Shown here in pieces: positions 38,317-45,596 of a DNA stretch of 61,444 bases (position 1 is its first letter; the number at the start of each line of letters is the position of its first letter). Source of the stretch: Xanthomonas sp. Leaf131 (GTDB lineage: Bacteria > Pseudomonadota > Gammaproteobacteria > Xanthomonadales > Xanthomonadaceae); assembly GCF_001423495.1 (NCBI RefSeq), contig NZ_LMOG01000010.1:11968-73411 (forward strand), read 5' to 3'. Under the pieces are notes generated by a model that searched no databases, was not told where the DNA came from, and was given only the letters and a program-made list of their open reading frames with translations. Position numbers and translations under genes: made by a program.

Positions 38317-39543
38317 ATGAATAGCTCCGACGCTTCCTTCCTGCGAACCCTGTGCAGCCTGCGCTGGCTGGCCACCGCCGGCCAGGCCGCCACCATTCTG
38401 GTTGCCACCGGCGTGATGGGTCTGCACCTGCCGCAGCAACCGCTGTGGGCGGGCGTGGCCGCGCTGGCGGTGTTCAACCTGTATGCGCAGCTGCGCGTGG
38501 CCCACCGCGGCGCGGTTAGCCAGGCCACCGAGTTCGGCCACATTCTGGTCGATGTGACGGTGCTGACCTGGATGGTCGGCTGGAGTGGCGGCATCGCCAA
38601 TCCGTTCGGCTCGCTGTTCCTGGTGCTGATCGCGCTGGCCGCGCTGGCCTTGCCGCTAAGCTGGGCAATGGCGGTGGCGGCCTCCTGCGTGGCCGGTTAT
38701 GTGATCAGCGCGGCCTTCGGCCTGCCGCTGCCCTACGGCAGTTTCGACCCACTGAGCCTGCACATGTGGGGCATGGCGGCCAACTTCCTATTGTCCACGG
38801 TGGTGGTGCTGGCCTTCGCCACCCGGCTGGCCTTGTCGATGCGCGAACGCGAGCGCGAGATTTCCACACTGCGCGAACGCTTTGCGCGCAACGAAGGCAT
38901 CGTGGCGTTGGCCACGCATGCGGCCTCGGTCGCGCACGAATTGAACACCCCGTTGGCGACCATGACCCTGCTGGTCGACGACATCGCCGACCAATGCGAC
39001 CAAAGTGAGTTGCGCGAAGATCTGGACACCTTGCGCGAGCTGCTGGTGCAGTGCCACGAGCGCGTACTGGCGCTGGCAGCGCCGGCCGACAACGGCCACC
39101 TGAGCCGCGAAGTGGCGGTCAAGGACGTGCTGGAACAGTGGCGTCTGGTGCGCCCCACCATCGAGCTGCGCCGCAACGACGACGCGCCGATGCGCCTGTT
39201 GCTGCAGCCTGGTGTCAGCCATCTGCTGATGGTGCTGCTCAACAATGCCGCCGATGCCGGCGAACGGGCCGGGCGCCCGCAGATCGACCTGACCCTGCGC
39301 ATAGAGCAGGACCATCTCAGCGGCGAAGTGCGCGACTACGGGCCCGGCTTCGACACCTCACAGGCCATGTTGCCGGGCACCCTGTTCAACAGCGGCAAGC
39401 ACGACGGCATGGGTGTGGGATTGGCATTGTCGCACGCCACCGTCGAGCGGCTGCAGGGCGAATTGTGGATGCTGCCGGCCGAAGGCAGCGGCGCCCGCGT
39501 CGGTTTCCGCCTGCCGCTCTCCGAACACGAGGCTCTTGCATGA
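38317..39543 (+). CDS. regB: RegB/PrrB-like redox sensor histidine kinase
   Basis: A 408-aa membrane kinase of the RegB/PrrB/ActS family. There are about six helices in residues 15-170 with the conserved quinone-site motif GGIANPFGSLF (about 91-101). The H-box is ASVAHELNTPLATM with phospho-acceptor H207. C246 (LLVQCHERVL) aligns with the redox-active cysteine of RegB. The ATPase boxes are NNAADAGERAG (N), DYGPGF (G1) and GMGVGLALS (G2). The family reads quinone redox state and controls respiration and energy genes. Its stop overlaps the start of the partner regulator (ATGA). Confidence 0.87.
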   Translation: MNSSDASFLRTLCSLRWLATAGQAATILVATGVMGLHLPQQPLWAGVAALAVFNLYAQLRVAHRGAVSQATEFGHILVDVTVLTWMVGWSGGIANPFGSLFLVLIALAALALPLSWAMAVAASCVAGYVISAAFGLPLPYGSFDPLSLHMWGMAANFLLSTVVVLAFATRLALSMREREREISTLRERFARNEGIVALATHAASVAHELNTPLATMTLLVDDIADQCDQSELREDLDTLRELLVQCHERVLALAAPADNGHLSREVAVKDVLEQWRLVRPTIELRRNDDAPMRLLLQPGVSHLLMVLLNNAADAGERAGRPQIDLTLRIEQDHLSGEVRDYGPGFDTSQAMLPGTLFNSGKHDGMGVGLALSHATVERLQGELWMLPAEGSGARVGFRLPLSEHEALA

Positions 39544-40118
39544 CAAGCACTCCCCTGCGTACCGGCCTGCTGGTCGACGACGACACCCTGTACCTGCGCA
39601 CGCTGCAACGCAGCCTCGCCCGCCGCGGCGTGGAAACCTTGACCGCCACCGATGCGGCCAATGCGCTATCCATCGCGCGCAGCGCCTTGCCGGATTTCGC
39701 GCTGATCGATCTCAAGCTCGGCAACGATTCGGGTTTGAACCTGATTCAGCCGCTGCGCGAGATCCGCGCCGACATGCGCATCCTGCTGGTCACCGGTTAC
39801 GCCAGCATCGCCACCGCCGTGGAGGCGATCAAACTCGGCGCAGACGACTATCTGCCCAAGCCGGCCAATATCCCCACCATCATGCGCGCGCTGGGCGAAG
39901 AGGACGACGATCTGCCCGAGCCGGACGAAGAAGAAACCGCGCAGGAAATGATGACCCCACTCAGCCGTCTGCAGTGGGAGCACATCCAGCAGGCGCTGCA
40001 CGAAACCGGCGGCAACGTCTCCGCCGCCGCACGCCTGCTCGGCATGCACCGGCGCTCGCTGCAGCGCAAGCTGACCAAGCGTCCAAGCCCGGGCCCGTTA
40101 CGCGAGCCGGGACGGTGA
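39540..40118 (+). CDS. regA: RegA/PrrA-like response regulator
   Basis: A 192-aa partner of the upstream kinase. The receiver domain has the acidic pocket VDDD, the phospho-acceptor D57 (FALIDLKLGN), T/S in LVTGYAS and K in YLPKPA. An acidic linker (EEDDDLPEPDEEETAQEM) precedes a Fis-type helix-turn-helix (ALHETGGNVSAAARLLGMHRRSLQRKL). The domain order and HTH match RegA/ActR/PrrA. It overlaps the kinase by 4 bp, so the pair is co-translated. Confidence 0.9.
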   Translation: MTSTPLRTGLLVDDDTLYLRTLQRSLARRGVETLTATDAANALSIARSALPDFALIDLKLGNDSGLNLIQPLREIRADMRILLVTGYASIATAVEAIKLGADDYLPKPANIPTIMRALGEEDDDLPEPDEEETAQEMMTPLSRLQWEHIQQALHETGGNVSAAARLLGMHRRSLQRKLTKRPSPGPLREPGR

Positions 40119-40187
40119 GAGGTGGCTGGCTTTTCGTGAAGAACTGATCGAGGACGCACGGCCCTCGCCGCGCCAGACAGCGTGTAG

Positions 40188-40345
40188 GTTGCTTTGCTGA
40201 AAACCTTGCACACCGACCATCTCGACTGGCCCTTGCCCGCCCACCGTCGCGGGACCTTACGCGGCATGGATGCCGCGTAAGAGCCTACAAGGACGTACTT
40301 GCGGCGTGCCTGCAGCCAAACCAAAGACCAGCCGCTCTACACCGA
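40188..40345. repeat. Composite palindromic intergenic repeat, isolated copy
   Basis: The core TTACGCGGCATGGATGCCGCGTAA (split here as two 11-bp arms around GG) lies at 40257-40280. It is preceded by the same lead (ggttgcttt, gaaa, cacaccgaccat, ctggcccttgcccgccc) and followed by the same tail (acaaggacgtacttgc, ctgcagcca, cagccgctctaca) as the array at 50.8-51.5 kb. It lies between regA and the convergent GH5 gene. Confidence 0.8.
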
Positions 40346-40401
40346 CCTAAGACGCACTGCCGATTCAAAAGACCGCCGACGCGCGCCGACGAGCATGAAC
40401 T

Positions 40402-41391
40402 TCAACGCGGGCCGAACACGCTCGCCCTGCGCGAGGTCGCCGCAATGCCATCTGCGCCCAGCAGCAACCTGGTTCCCCAGGTGCTGAGGCGTGCGGCGTT
40501 CCAACCGACCGCGATATCCAGCGATTTCGTGCTGCTGTCGTTGCCCGACCACGACCAACCCATGTAGCCGACGTTGTACTCGCGTGCGCGGCGCATGATT
40601 GCCGCTTCGTCCACGTGCGCGCCGCGGTGGTCTCCACCGAACTCGCCGATCACCAACGCCAGTTTTTTATCGCGGAAGGCACGCAGATAATTGTTGACCG
40701 TCGCATCGCTGCCGAACACCTCGTACATGTGCACGCTGAAGATCACATTGCGCTTGCTGTCGCGCGCCAGCAGTGCAGCGGCGTTGTCGCGCATGTAGAA
40801 CTGCCAGTCCTGGCCCCAGTTCGGCGCGTCCACCATCAAGGCATGCGTCAGCCCGGTCTTGCGCAACGCGGCGATCGCCGTTGCATGGCCGTTGACCCAT
40901 TCGCTGGCGCTCAATTGATTGCCGAACGGCTCGTTGCCGATATTGATGATGACGTGGTCTTCGTTGCCGATCAGCGCCTTGCGGATGCTGGTCCAGTAAT
41001 TGGTGGCATTGACCAGATTGGCGGCAGCGCCGTCTTCGCCATAACCGGTGGTGTCGTGCACTTCCAGCACCGCGATCAGGCCCAGGCTCTTGCAACGCGC
41101 GATGATGCGCGCCACATCGGCCTCGGGCGTGCGGTTCCAGCGGTAACCGGAACTGAGCACCACCCGCACGCTGTTGGCGCCGGTCGCCGCGATGGCCACC
41201 AAGGCCGCATCGGTGCGACCCGCATACCACGCATGCGGCAAATTGACCCCACGCAACATCAGCGCATTGCCATTGGACTCACGCAATTGCGTCCCGGAGA
41301 CCGACAAACCCGCATGGGCGGCCGACGACAGTGCCAAACCTGCAATGACCAAAAGCATGCGGTGGGCGAAACGAGACAACGGTGATTTCAC
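40402..41391 (-). CDS. Secreted GH5-family glycoside hydrolase (beta-mannanase/cellulase type)
   Basis: A 329-aa exported enzyme. The signal peptide ends at AAHA (residue 27). A GH5 TIM barrel follows: RGVNLPHAWY, SVRVVLSSGYRW, LEVHDTTGYGE, the acid/base E154 in IINIGNEPFGN, HMYEVFG, and the nucleophile E250 in LVIGEFGGDH. Overall sequence is closest to bacterial mannan endo-1,4-beta-mannosidases (GH5_8-like), so plant-wall mannan is the likely substrate. The start is GTG at 41391. A perfect TTGACA lies upstream on the minus strand (41463-41458), but the matching -10 is weak. Confidence 0.87.
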   Translation of the reverse strand: MKSPLSRFAHRMLLVIAGLALSSAAHAGLSVSGTQLRESNGNALMLRGVNLPHAWYAGRTDAALVAIAATGANSVRVVLSSGYRWNRTPEADVARIIARCKSLGLIAVLEVHDTTGYGEDGAAANLVNATNYWTSIRKALIGNEDHVIINIGNEPFGNQLSASEWVNGHATAIAALRKTGLTHALMVDAPNWGQDWQFYMRDNAAALLARDSKRNVIFSVHMYEVFGSDATVNNYLRAFRDKKLALVIGEFGGDHRGAHVDEAAIMRRAREYNVGYMGWSWSGNDSSTKSLDIAVGWNAARLSTWGTRLLLGADGIAATSRRASVFGPR

Positions 41392-41826
41392 GATCGATTT
41401 CCAGATAAAGGAGAGGATGACGAGCGACGGCGAAATTCACAGCGCGCGTGAACACTGTGTCAATTTCGAATATCGTTTTGCGCTACGCAGGTCACATAAC
41501 GGGCATGTGCCAAAAGAAAATGCGCTTGGCGATTACTTTTTGCGGATCAGTAAATCGCCGACCCATTGAGTGATCGGCAAGGCGCCAATAATGTTTAGCG
41601 CTATCGCATCGCAGATCTGGCTGCGCTGCCGGACGTTTGTTACACCCCGCATGTCGGTCGAGTCAGGTCGATCATCGAGGTGGCGGTTAGCCCTCGCGTC
41701 GCGCCGCCGCGTCGATTCGGCATTCGCAACGCGTCTTACCGGGCCTACCGCGTTACAGCCCGGCATCAACTGAACAAAGCCAATCACCCCCGATCAAGGG
41801 ATTGCGGTTCAGGCCGATACGAACAC
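41392..41826. promoter_or_regulatory. Divergent intergenic region, GH5 gene / c-di-GMP phosphodiesterase
   Basis: No gene is seen in these 435 bp. It separates two diverging genes and must carry both promoters. It is AT-richer around 41440-41560. The only element I could place is a TTGACA on the minus strand at 41463-41458. An open plus-strand frame continues upstream of the phosphodiesterase start, but it has arginine-rich, non-protein-like sequence. Confidence 0.5.
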
Positions 41827-43683
41827 ATGCAATCCGTGCTCACTACCGCCGAATCCCTTCTTCCGCCCATGGTCGACGAGCCGACTCGGCTGGCCGTCCT
41901 GCGTGGTCTATGTCTGCTGGACTCGCCACCCGACCCGGTGTTCGAGACCGTTGCCGCAATGGCGGCACGCAGTCTGGGCGCAGAAATCGCGCTGGTATCG
42001 TTGGTGGACGAGCACCGTCAGTGGTTCAAGGCACGGGTTGGCCTGGAAGCACGCGAAACCCCGCGCGACCAGGCATTCTGCGCGCACGCGATCCGCTCGG
42101 ACGAGGTGATGGTGGTGCCGGACGCGCAGCTGGATCCGCGCTTCTGCGACAACCCGCTGGTGCTGGGCCCACCCTTCATCCGCTTCTACGCGGGCGCACC
42201 GCTGAAACTGCTCGACGGCCACAGCATCGGCACCCTGTGCGTGATCGGCACCAGCCCGCGCCCGGGTCTGGACGCAGCGGCCATCACCCAGTTGGAAGGC
42301 CTGCGCGACCTGGCCGTGCTGCGGGTGGAAAACCTGCGCAGCAGCACCTACCGCGATGGCCCGACCGGCCTGCCCAATCGGTCGCGTTTTAGCGAAGATC
42401 TGGATGCCTGGCTGTCGCAACGCGAAGGCGCCCCCGCCACCACCGCGGTAGCGGTCGACGTCTGCGGCAGCGATTATTTCCGCGACATGGTCAAGGCGCT
42501 GGGCTGGGATTACGCCGATGGCTATGTGGCGCTTGCGCAGCGCCGTCTGGCGACCTATCTGCCGGCCGGCACTGCCCTGTATCGTCTGGATCCCACCACC
42601 TTCGGCTTTCTGGCGCAGGCCGAGACGCAACGTCTGTCAGCACTGTGCGTCAAGGTCTCCAAGGCCTTCGCCGAGCCGCTGGAACATCAGGGCATTCCGC
42701 ACACGGCAGTCGCCTCGATCGGTGCGGTGGCATTGCAGACCAGCTATGGCGCCGCCGACACCATCCGCTCGCTGACCACCTCGGTGGACATCTCGCGCGA
42801 ACGCTCGCTGCCGTGGAGCATGTACGAGCGCAAGCACGACGTGGCACAGCGCAATACCTTCCGCCTGCTCGCCGCGCTGCCCGCCGCGTTGGACAGCGCC
42901 AGTCAGTTGCGCCTGCATTACCAGCCGCGCGTGGATCTGCACGATAACCGCTGCGTCGGGGTGGAAGCGCTGCTGCGCTGGCAGCACCCGATGATCGGCC
43001 CGGTGATGCCCTCGGATTTCGTGCCGATGGCCGAGAAGACCGCACTGATCAACCGCATTACCGCCTGGGTCATCGACAACGGCATCGCCCAGGCCGCGCG
43101 CTGGCAGCAACAGGGCCTGGACTTCAACCTGGCCTTGAACGTGTCGGCCGCAGATCTGGACCGCCCCGGCTTTGCAGGTCTGCTGCGACGTGGGCTGGAA
43201 CGCCACAAGCTGGACCCGCGCCGGCTGGAAATCGAATTCACCGAAAGCGCGATGATCCGCCACCCCGAGCATCTGGCCGAGCAATTGGCGGCCATCGCCG
43301 CGCTGGGCGTGCACATCGCCATCGACGATTTCGGCACCGGCTACAGCAATTTCAGCTACCTCAAGCAGCTGCCGGCCAGTTCGTTGAAGATCGATCAGTC
43401 CTTCATCCGCTCGCTGCCGGACAGCCGCACCGACCGCACCCTGGTGCCGGCGATGATCCAGCTCGGCCACAGCCTGGGCCAGCGCGTAGTGGCCGAAGGC
43501 ATCGAGTCGGCCGAGGCGTATGCGCAATTGCGCGCCTGGGGCTGCGACGAAGGCCAGGGCTACTGGATCGCCAAACCGATGCCGGCGGCCGCATTGGAAA
43601 CCTGGTTGCAGACGCCGTGGCACGCGCAATTCGAAGCGCCGGTCAACCTGCTCGCTGCGAGCCTGGCCGCAGCGCGGGTGTAA
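41827..43683 (+). CDS. GAF-GGDEF-EAL protein, probable c-di-GMP phosphodiesterase
   Basis: A 618-aa cytosolic protein. The GAF domain spans about residues 30-170 (AEIALVSLVDEHRQWFKARVG, IRFYAGAPL, IGTLCVIG). The GGDEF-like domain (about 175-330) is degenerate: its signature site reads RLDPTTFGFL, so no cyclase activity is expected. The EAL domain (about 350-600) keeps the catalytic set: EALLRW, the N in LALNVSA, EFTESA, IDDFGTGYS, LKIDQSF and AEGIES. It should hydrolyse c-di-GMP under GAF control. In this genus c-di-GMP affects Clp and PNAG synthesis, both relevant to the left part of the window. Confidence 0.9.
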   Translation: MQSVLTTAESLLPPMVDEPTRLAVLRGLCLLDSPPDPVFETVAAMAARSLGAEIALVSLVDEHRQWFKARVGLEARETPRDQAFCAHAIRSDEVMVVPDAQLDPRFCDNPLVLGPPFIRFYAGAPLKLLDGHSIGTLCVIGTSPRPGLDAAAITQLEGLRDLAVLRVENLRSSTYRDGPTGLPNRSRFSEDLDAWLSQREGAPATTAVAVDVCGSDYFRDMVKALGWDYADGYVALAQRRLATYLPAGTALYRLDPTTFGFLAQAETQRLSALCVKVSKAFAEPLEHQGIPHTAVASIGAVALQTSYGAADTIRSLTTSVDISRERSLPWSMYERKHDVAQRNTFRLLAALPAALDSASQLRLHYQPRVDLHDNRCVGVEALLRWQHPMIGPVMPSDFVPMAEKTALINRITAWVIDNGIAQAARWQQQGLDFNLALNVSAADLDRPGFAGLLRRGLERHKLDPRRLEIEFTESAMIRHPEHLAEQLAAIAALGVHIAIDDFGTGYSNFSYLKQLPASSLKIDQSFIRSLPDSRTDRTLVPAMIQLGHSLGQRVVAEGIESAEAYAQLRAWGCDEGQGYWIAKPMPAAALETWLQTPWHAQFEAPVNLLAASLAAARV

Positions 43684-43712
43684 GCGGCGGTAGCGCAAGG
43701 TCCAAACGCAAT

Positions 43713-43740
43713 GCGGCGCGACACCTGAGTGTCGCGCCGC
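43713..43740. terminator. Bidirectional terminator-like hairpin
   Basis: A perfect 12-bp inverted repeat, GCGGCGCGACAC / GTGTCGCGCCGC, around the loop CTGA. It lies between the convergent ends of the phosphodiesterase gene (43683) and the symporter gene (43777). There is no long T tract on either side. Confidence 0.65.
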
Positions 43741-43776
43741 GTGCGCACAGCAGATCTCAACGTGCTGCTCTAGCGA

Positions 43777-45339
43777 TTACCAGAACACCGCGTACAGCGC
43801 GATCAGGATCGCCACCACACCGATCGCACCGATCTTGAAGCCCAGCGTGGTGCCATAGGCCACATCGTCGGTACGGATCAGATCGCGTGCCTGCGTCGGC
43901 GCGGTCATCAGCGATACCAGCACCGCCAGCACCAGCGCCGCCACGAACACCACGCCGATGCGGTCCATGAACGGCAGTTCCGGCCAGGCGAACTTGAGCG
44001 CGAACGACAGCACCACCGAACCGATCGCCGCGGTCAATGCACCCGCTTCGTTGGCGCGTTTCCAGAACAGGCCCAGCATGAAAATCACCACCACACCCGG
44101 GGTAAAGAAGCCGGTGAATTCCTGGATGAACTGGAAGCCCTGATCGAAGTTGCCCAACAACGGCCGCGCGGTGAGGATGCCGATGACCACCGCCACGATG
44201 GCCACGATGCGGCCCACGCGCACCAGCTGCTTCTGCTCGGTCTGCGGGCGGAACTTGGCGTAGAAATCCAGGGTGAAGATGGTCGCCACCGAATTGATCT
44301 TGGAGGCCAGCGAGGCCACGATCGCCGCCACTAGCGCGGCGAACACCAGGCCCAGGATGCCGGTCGGCAGCAACTGCATCATGGTCGGATAAGCCTGGTC
44401 GGGCTTGGCCAGATCCGGCGCCAGCACCACTGCGGCAATGCCCGGCACCACGATCACCAACGGCATCAGCAGCTTCAGGAACGCGGCGAACACCATGCCC
44501 TTCTGCGCCTCGCCGATGTTCTTGGCCGCCAGCGCGCGCTGGATGATGTACTGATTGAAACCCCAGTAGCTGATGTTCATCACCCACAGCCCGCCCAGCA
44601 GCACGCTCAGACCCGGCAGATCCTTATAGAACGGGTTGTCCTTGCTCAGGATCATGTGGAAGTGCTCCGGGTGGGCGCTCCACAGCTGCTTGAAGCCGGC
44701 GAGCACACCGGCGCCATCACCGATACGCGCCAGGGTCAGGCCCGCCACCAGCAGCCCGCCCAGCACCAGCAGGGTGACCTGCACGATGTCGGTCAAGGCG
44801 ACTGCTTTGAGACCGCCGTACAACTGGTAGACCAACGCGAACACACCGATCAAGGTCAGCGCCAGCGTCTGGTCCATACCGGTGACCTGGCTGACCGCGA
44901 TCGACCCCAGCCACAGGATCGAGGTGAGATTGACGAACACGTACAGCAGCAGCCAGAACACTGCCATCAGCGTGCGGATCCACTTGCCGTAACGCTGTTC
45001 CAGGAACTGCGGCATGGTGTAGATGCCGTTGCGCAGGAAGATCGGCAGGAAGAACTTGCCGACGATCAACAACGTCAGCGCCGCCATCCATTCGTAGGAG
45101 GCGATCGCCAGACCGATCGCATAGCCGGAACCGGCCATCCCGATGATCTGTTCGGCCGAAATGTTCGCGGCGATCAGCGAGGCGCCGATCGCCCACCACG
45201 GCAACGATTTGCTCGCCAGGAAGTAATCCTCGGCGCTTTTGGTGTGGCCTGCCTTCTCGCGCGACACCCACTGCGCGAGCACGAAGATGCCGGTCAGATA
45301 GACCAGCACAATCACGATATCCAACGTCGCCAAACCCAC
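43777..45339 (-). CDS. Sodium/solute symporter (SSS family, SGLT-like sugar transporter)
   Basis: A 520-aa inner-membrane protein with about 13-14 helices. Features of sodium-glucose/galactose transporters are present: EDYFLASKSLPWWAIGASLIAANISAEQIIGMAGSGYA-like helix 1-2 (residues 33-70), YGGLKAVALTDIVQV, SYWGFNQYIIQRALAAKN, and the sodium-site helix AALVAAIVASLASKINSVATIF. The start is GTG at 45339 with AGGAG just upstream; the longer frame to 45543 is arginine-rich and improbable. It lies downstream of the GH3 beta-glucosidase on the same strand. Together they could release and import glucose or a related sugar. Confidence 0.88.
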   Translation of the reverse strand: MGLATLDIVIVLVYLTGIFVLAQWVSREKAGHTKSAEDYFLASKSLPWWAIGASLIAANISAEQIIGMAGSGYAIGLAIASYEWMAALTLLIVGKFFLPIFLRNGIYTMPQFLEQRYGKWIRTLMAVFWLLLYVFVNLTSILWLGSIAVSQVTGMDQTLALTLIGVFALVYQLYGGLKAVALTDIVQVTLLVLGGLLVAGLTLARIGDGAGVLAGFKQLWSAHPEHFHMILSKDNPFYKDLPGLSVLLGGLWVMNISYWGFNQYIIQRALAAKNIGEAQKGMVFAAFLKLLMPLVIVVPGIAAVVLAPDLAKPDQAYPTMMQLLPTGILGLVFAALVAAIVASLASKINSVATIFTLDFYAKFRPQTEQKQLVRVGRIVAIVAVVIGILTARPLLGNFDQGFQFIQEFTGFFTPGVVVIFMLGLFWKRANEAGALTAAIGSVVLSFALKFAWPELPFMDRIGVVFVAALVLAVLVSLMTAPTQARDLIRTDDVAYGTTLGFKIGAIGVVAILIALYAVFW

Positions 45340-45562
45340 TGCACTCTCCTGTCTGGCTCTGGGGTGTGCGTCGTGGACCGGACAAGCCTGCACATTGCCG
45401 CCGCCCGCACCGCATGCGTGGCGGCAGCGCGGCGAACCGCAGCTGCAGGCCTTCCCGGCCGATCGACGCGCGCTCCCGCGGCGGCTGATGACACCACCGG
45501 TGAGGGTGGCCGCTGTAAACCGTCGCCGGAGTCGGCGACGCATGTATTGCTTGGTTACCTAA

Positions 45563-45594
45563 AGCGCTCCCGCAAGCGCGCCTGCGGGAGCGCT
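45563..45594 (-). terminator. Terminator-like hairpin after the GH3 gene
   Basis: A perfect 12-bp inverted repeat, AGCGCTCCCGCA / TGCGGGAGCGCT, separated by 8 bp. It is placed directly downstream of the GH3 stop codon (minus strand). Only a short T run follows, so it may attenuate rather than fully stop transcription into the symporter gene. Confidence 0.55.
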
Positions 45595-45596
45595 GC

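Noticed and set aside
41435..41463. Complete sigma-70 promoter for the GH5 gene
   Set aside because: The TTGACA is perfect, but the best -10 at 17-18 bp matches only about 3 of 6 positions, so only the -35 is noted.
45340..45543. N-terminal extension of the symporter
   Set aside because: The extra residues are Arg-rich, the codon pattern differs, and a good ribosome site precedes the GTG at 45339.
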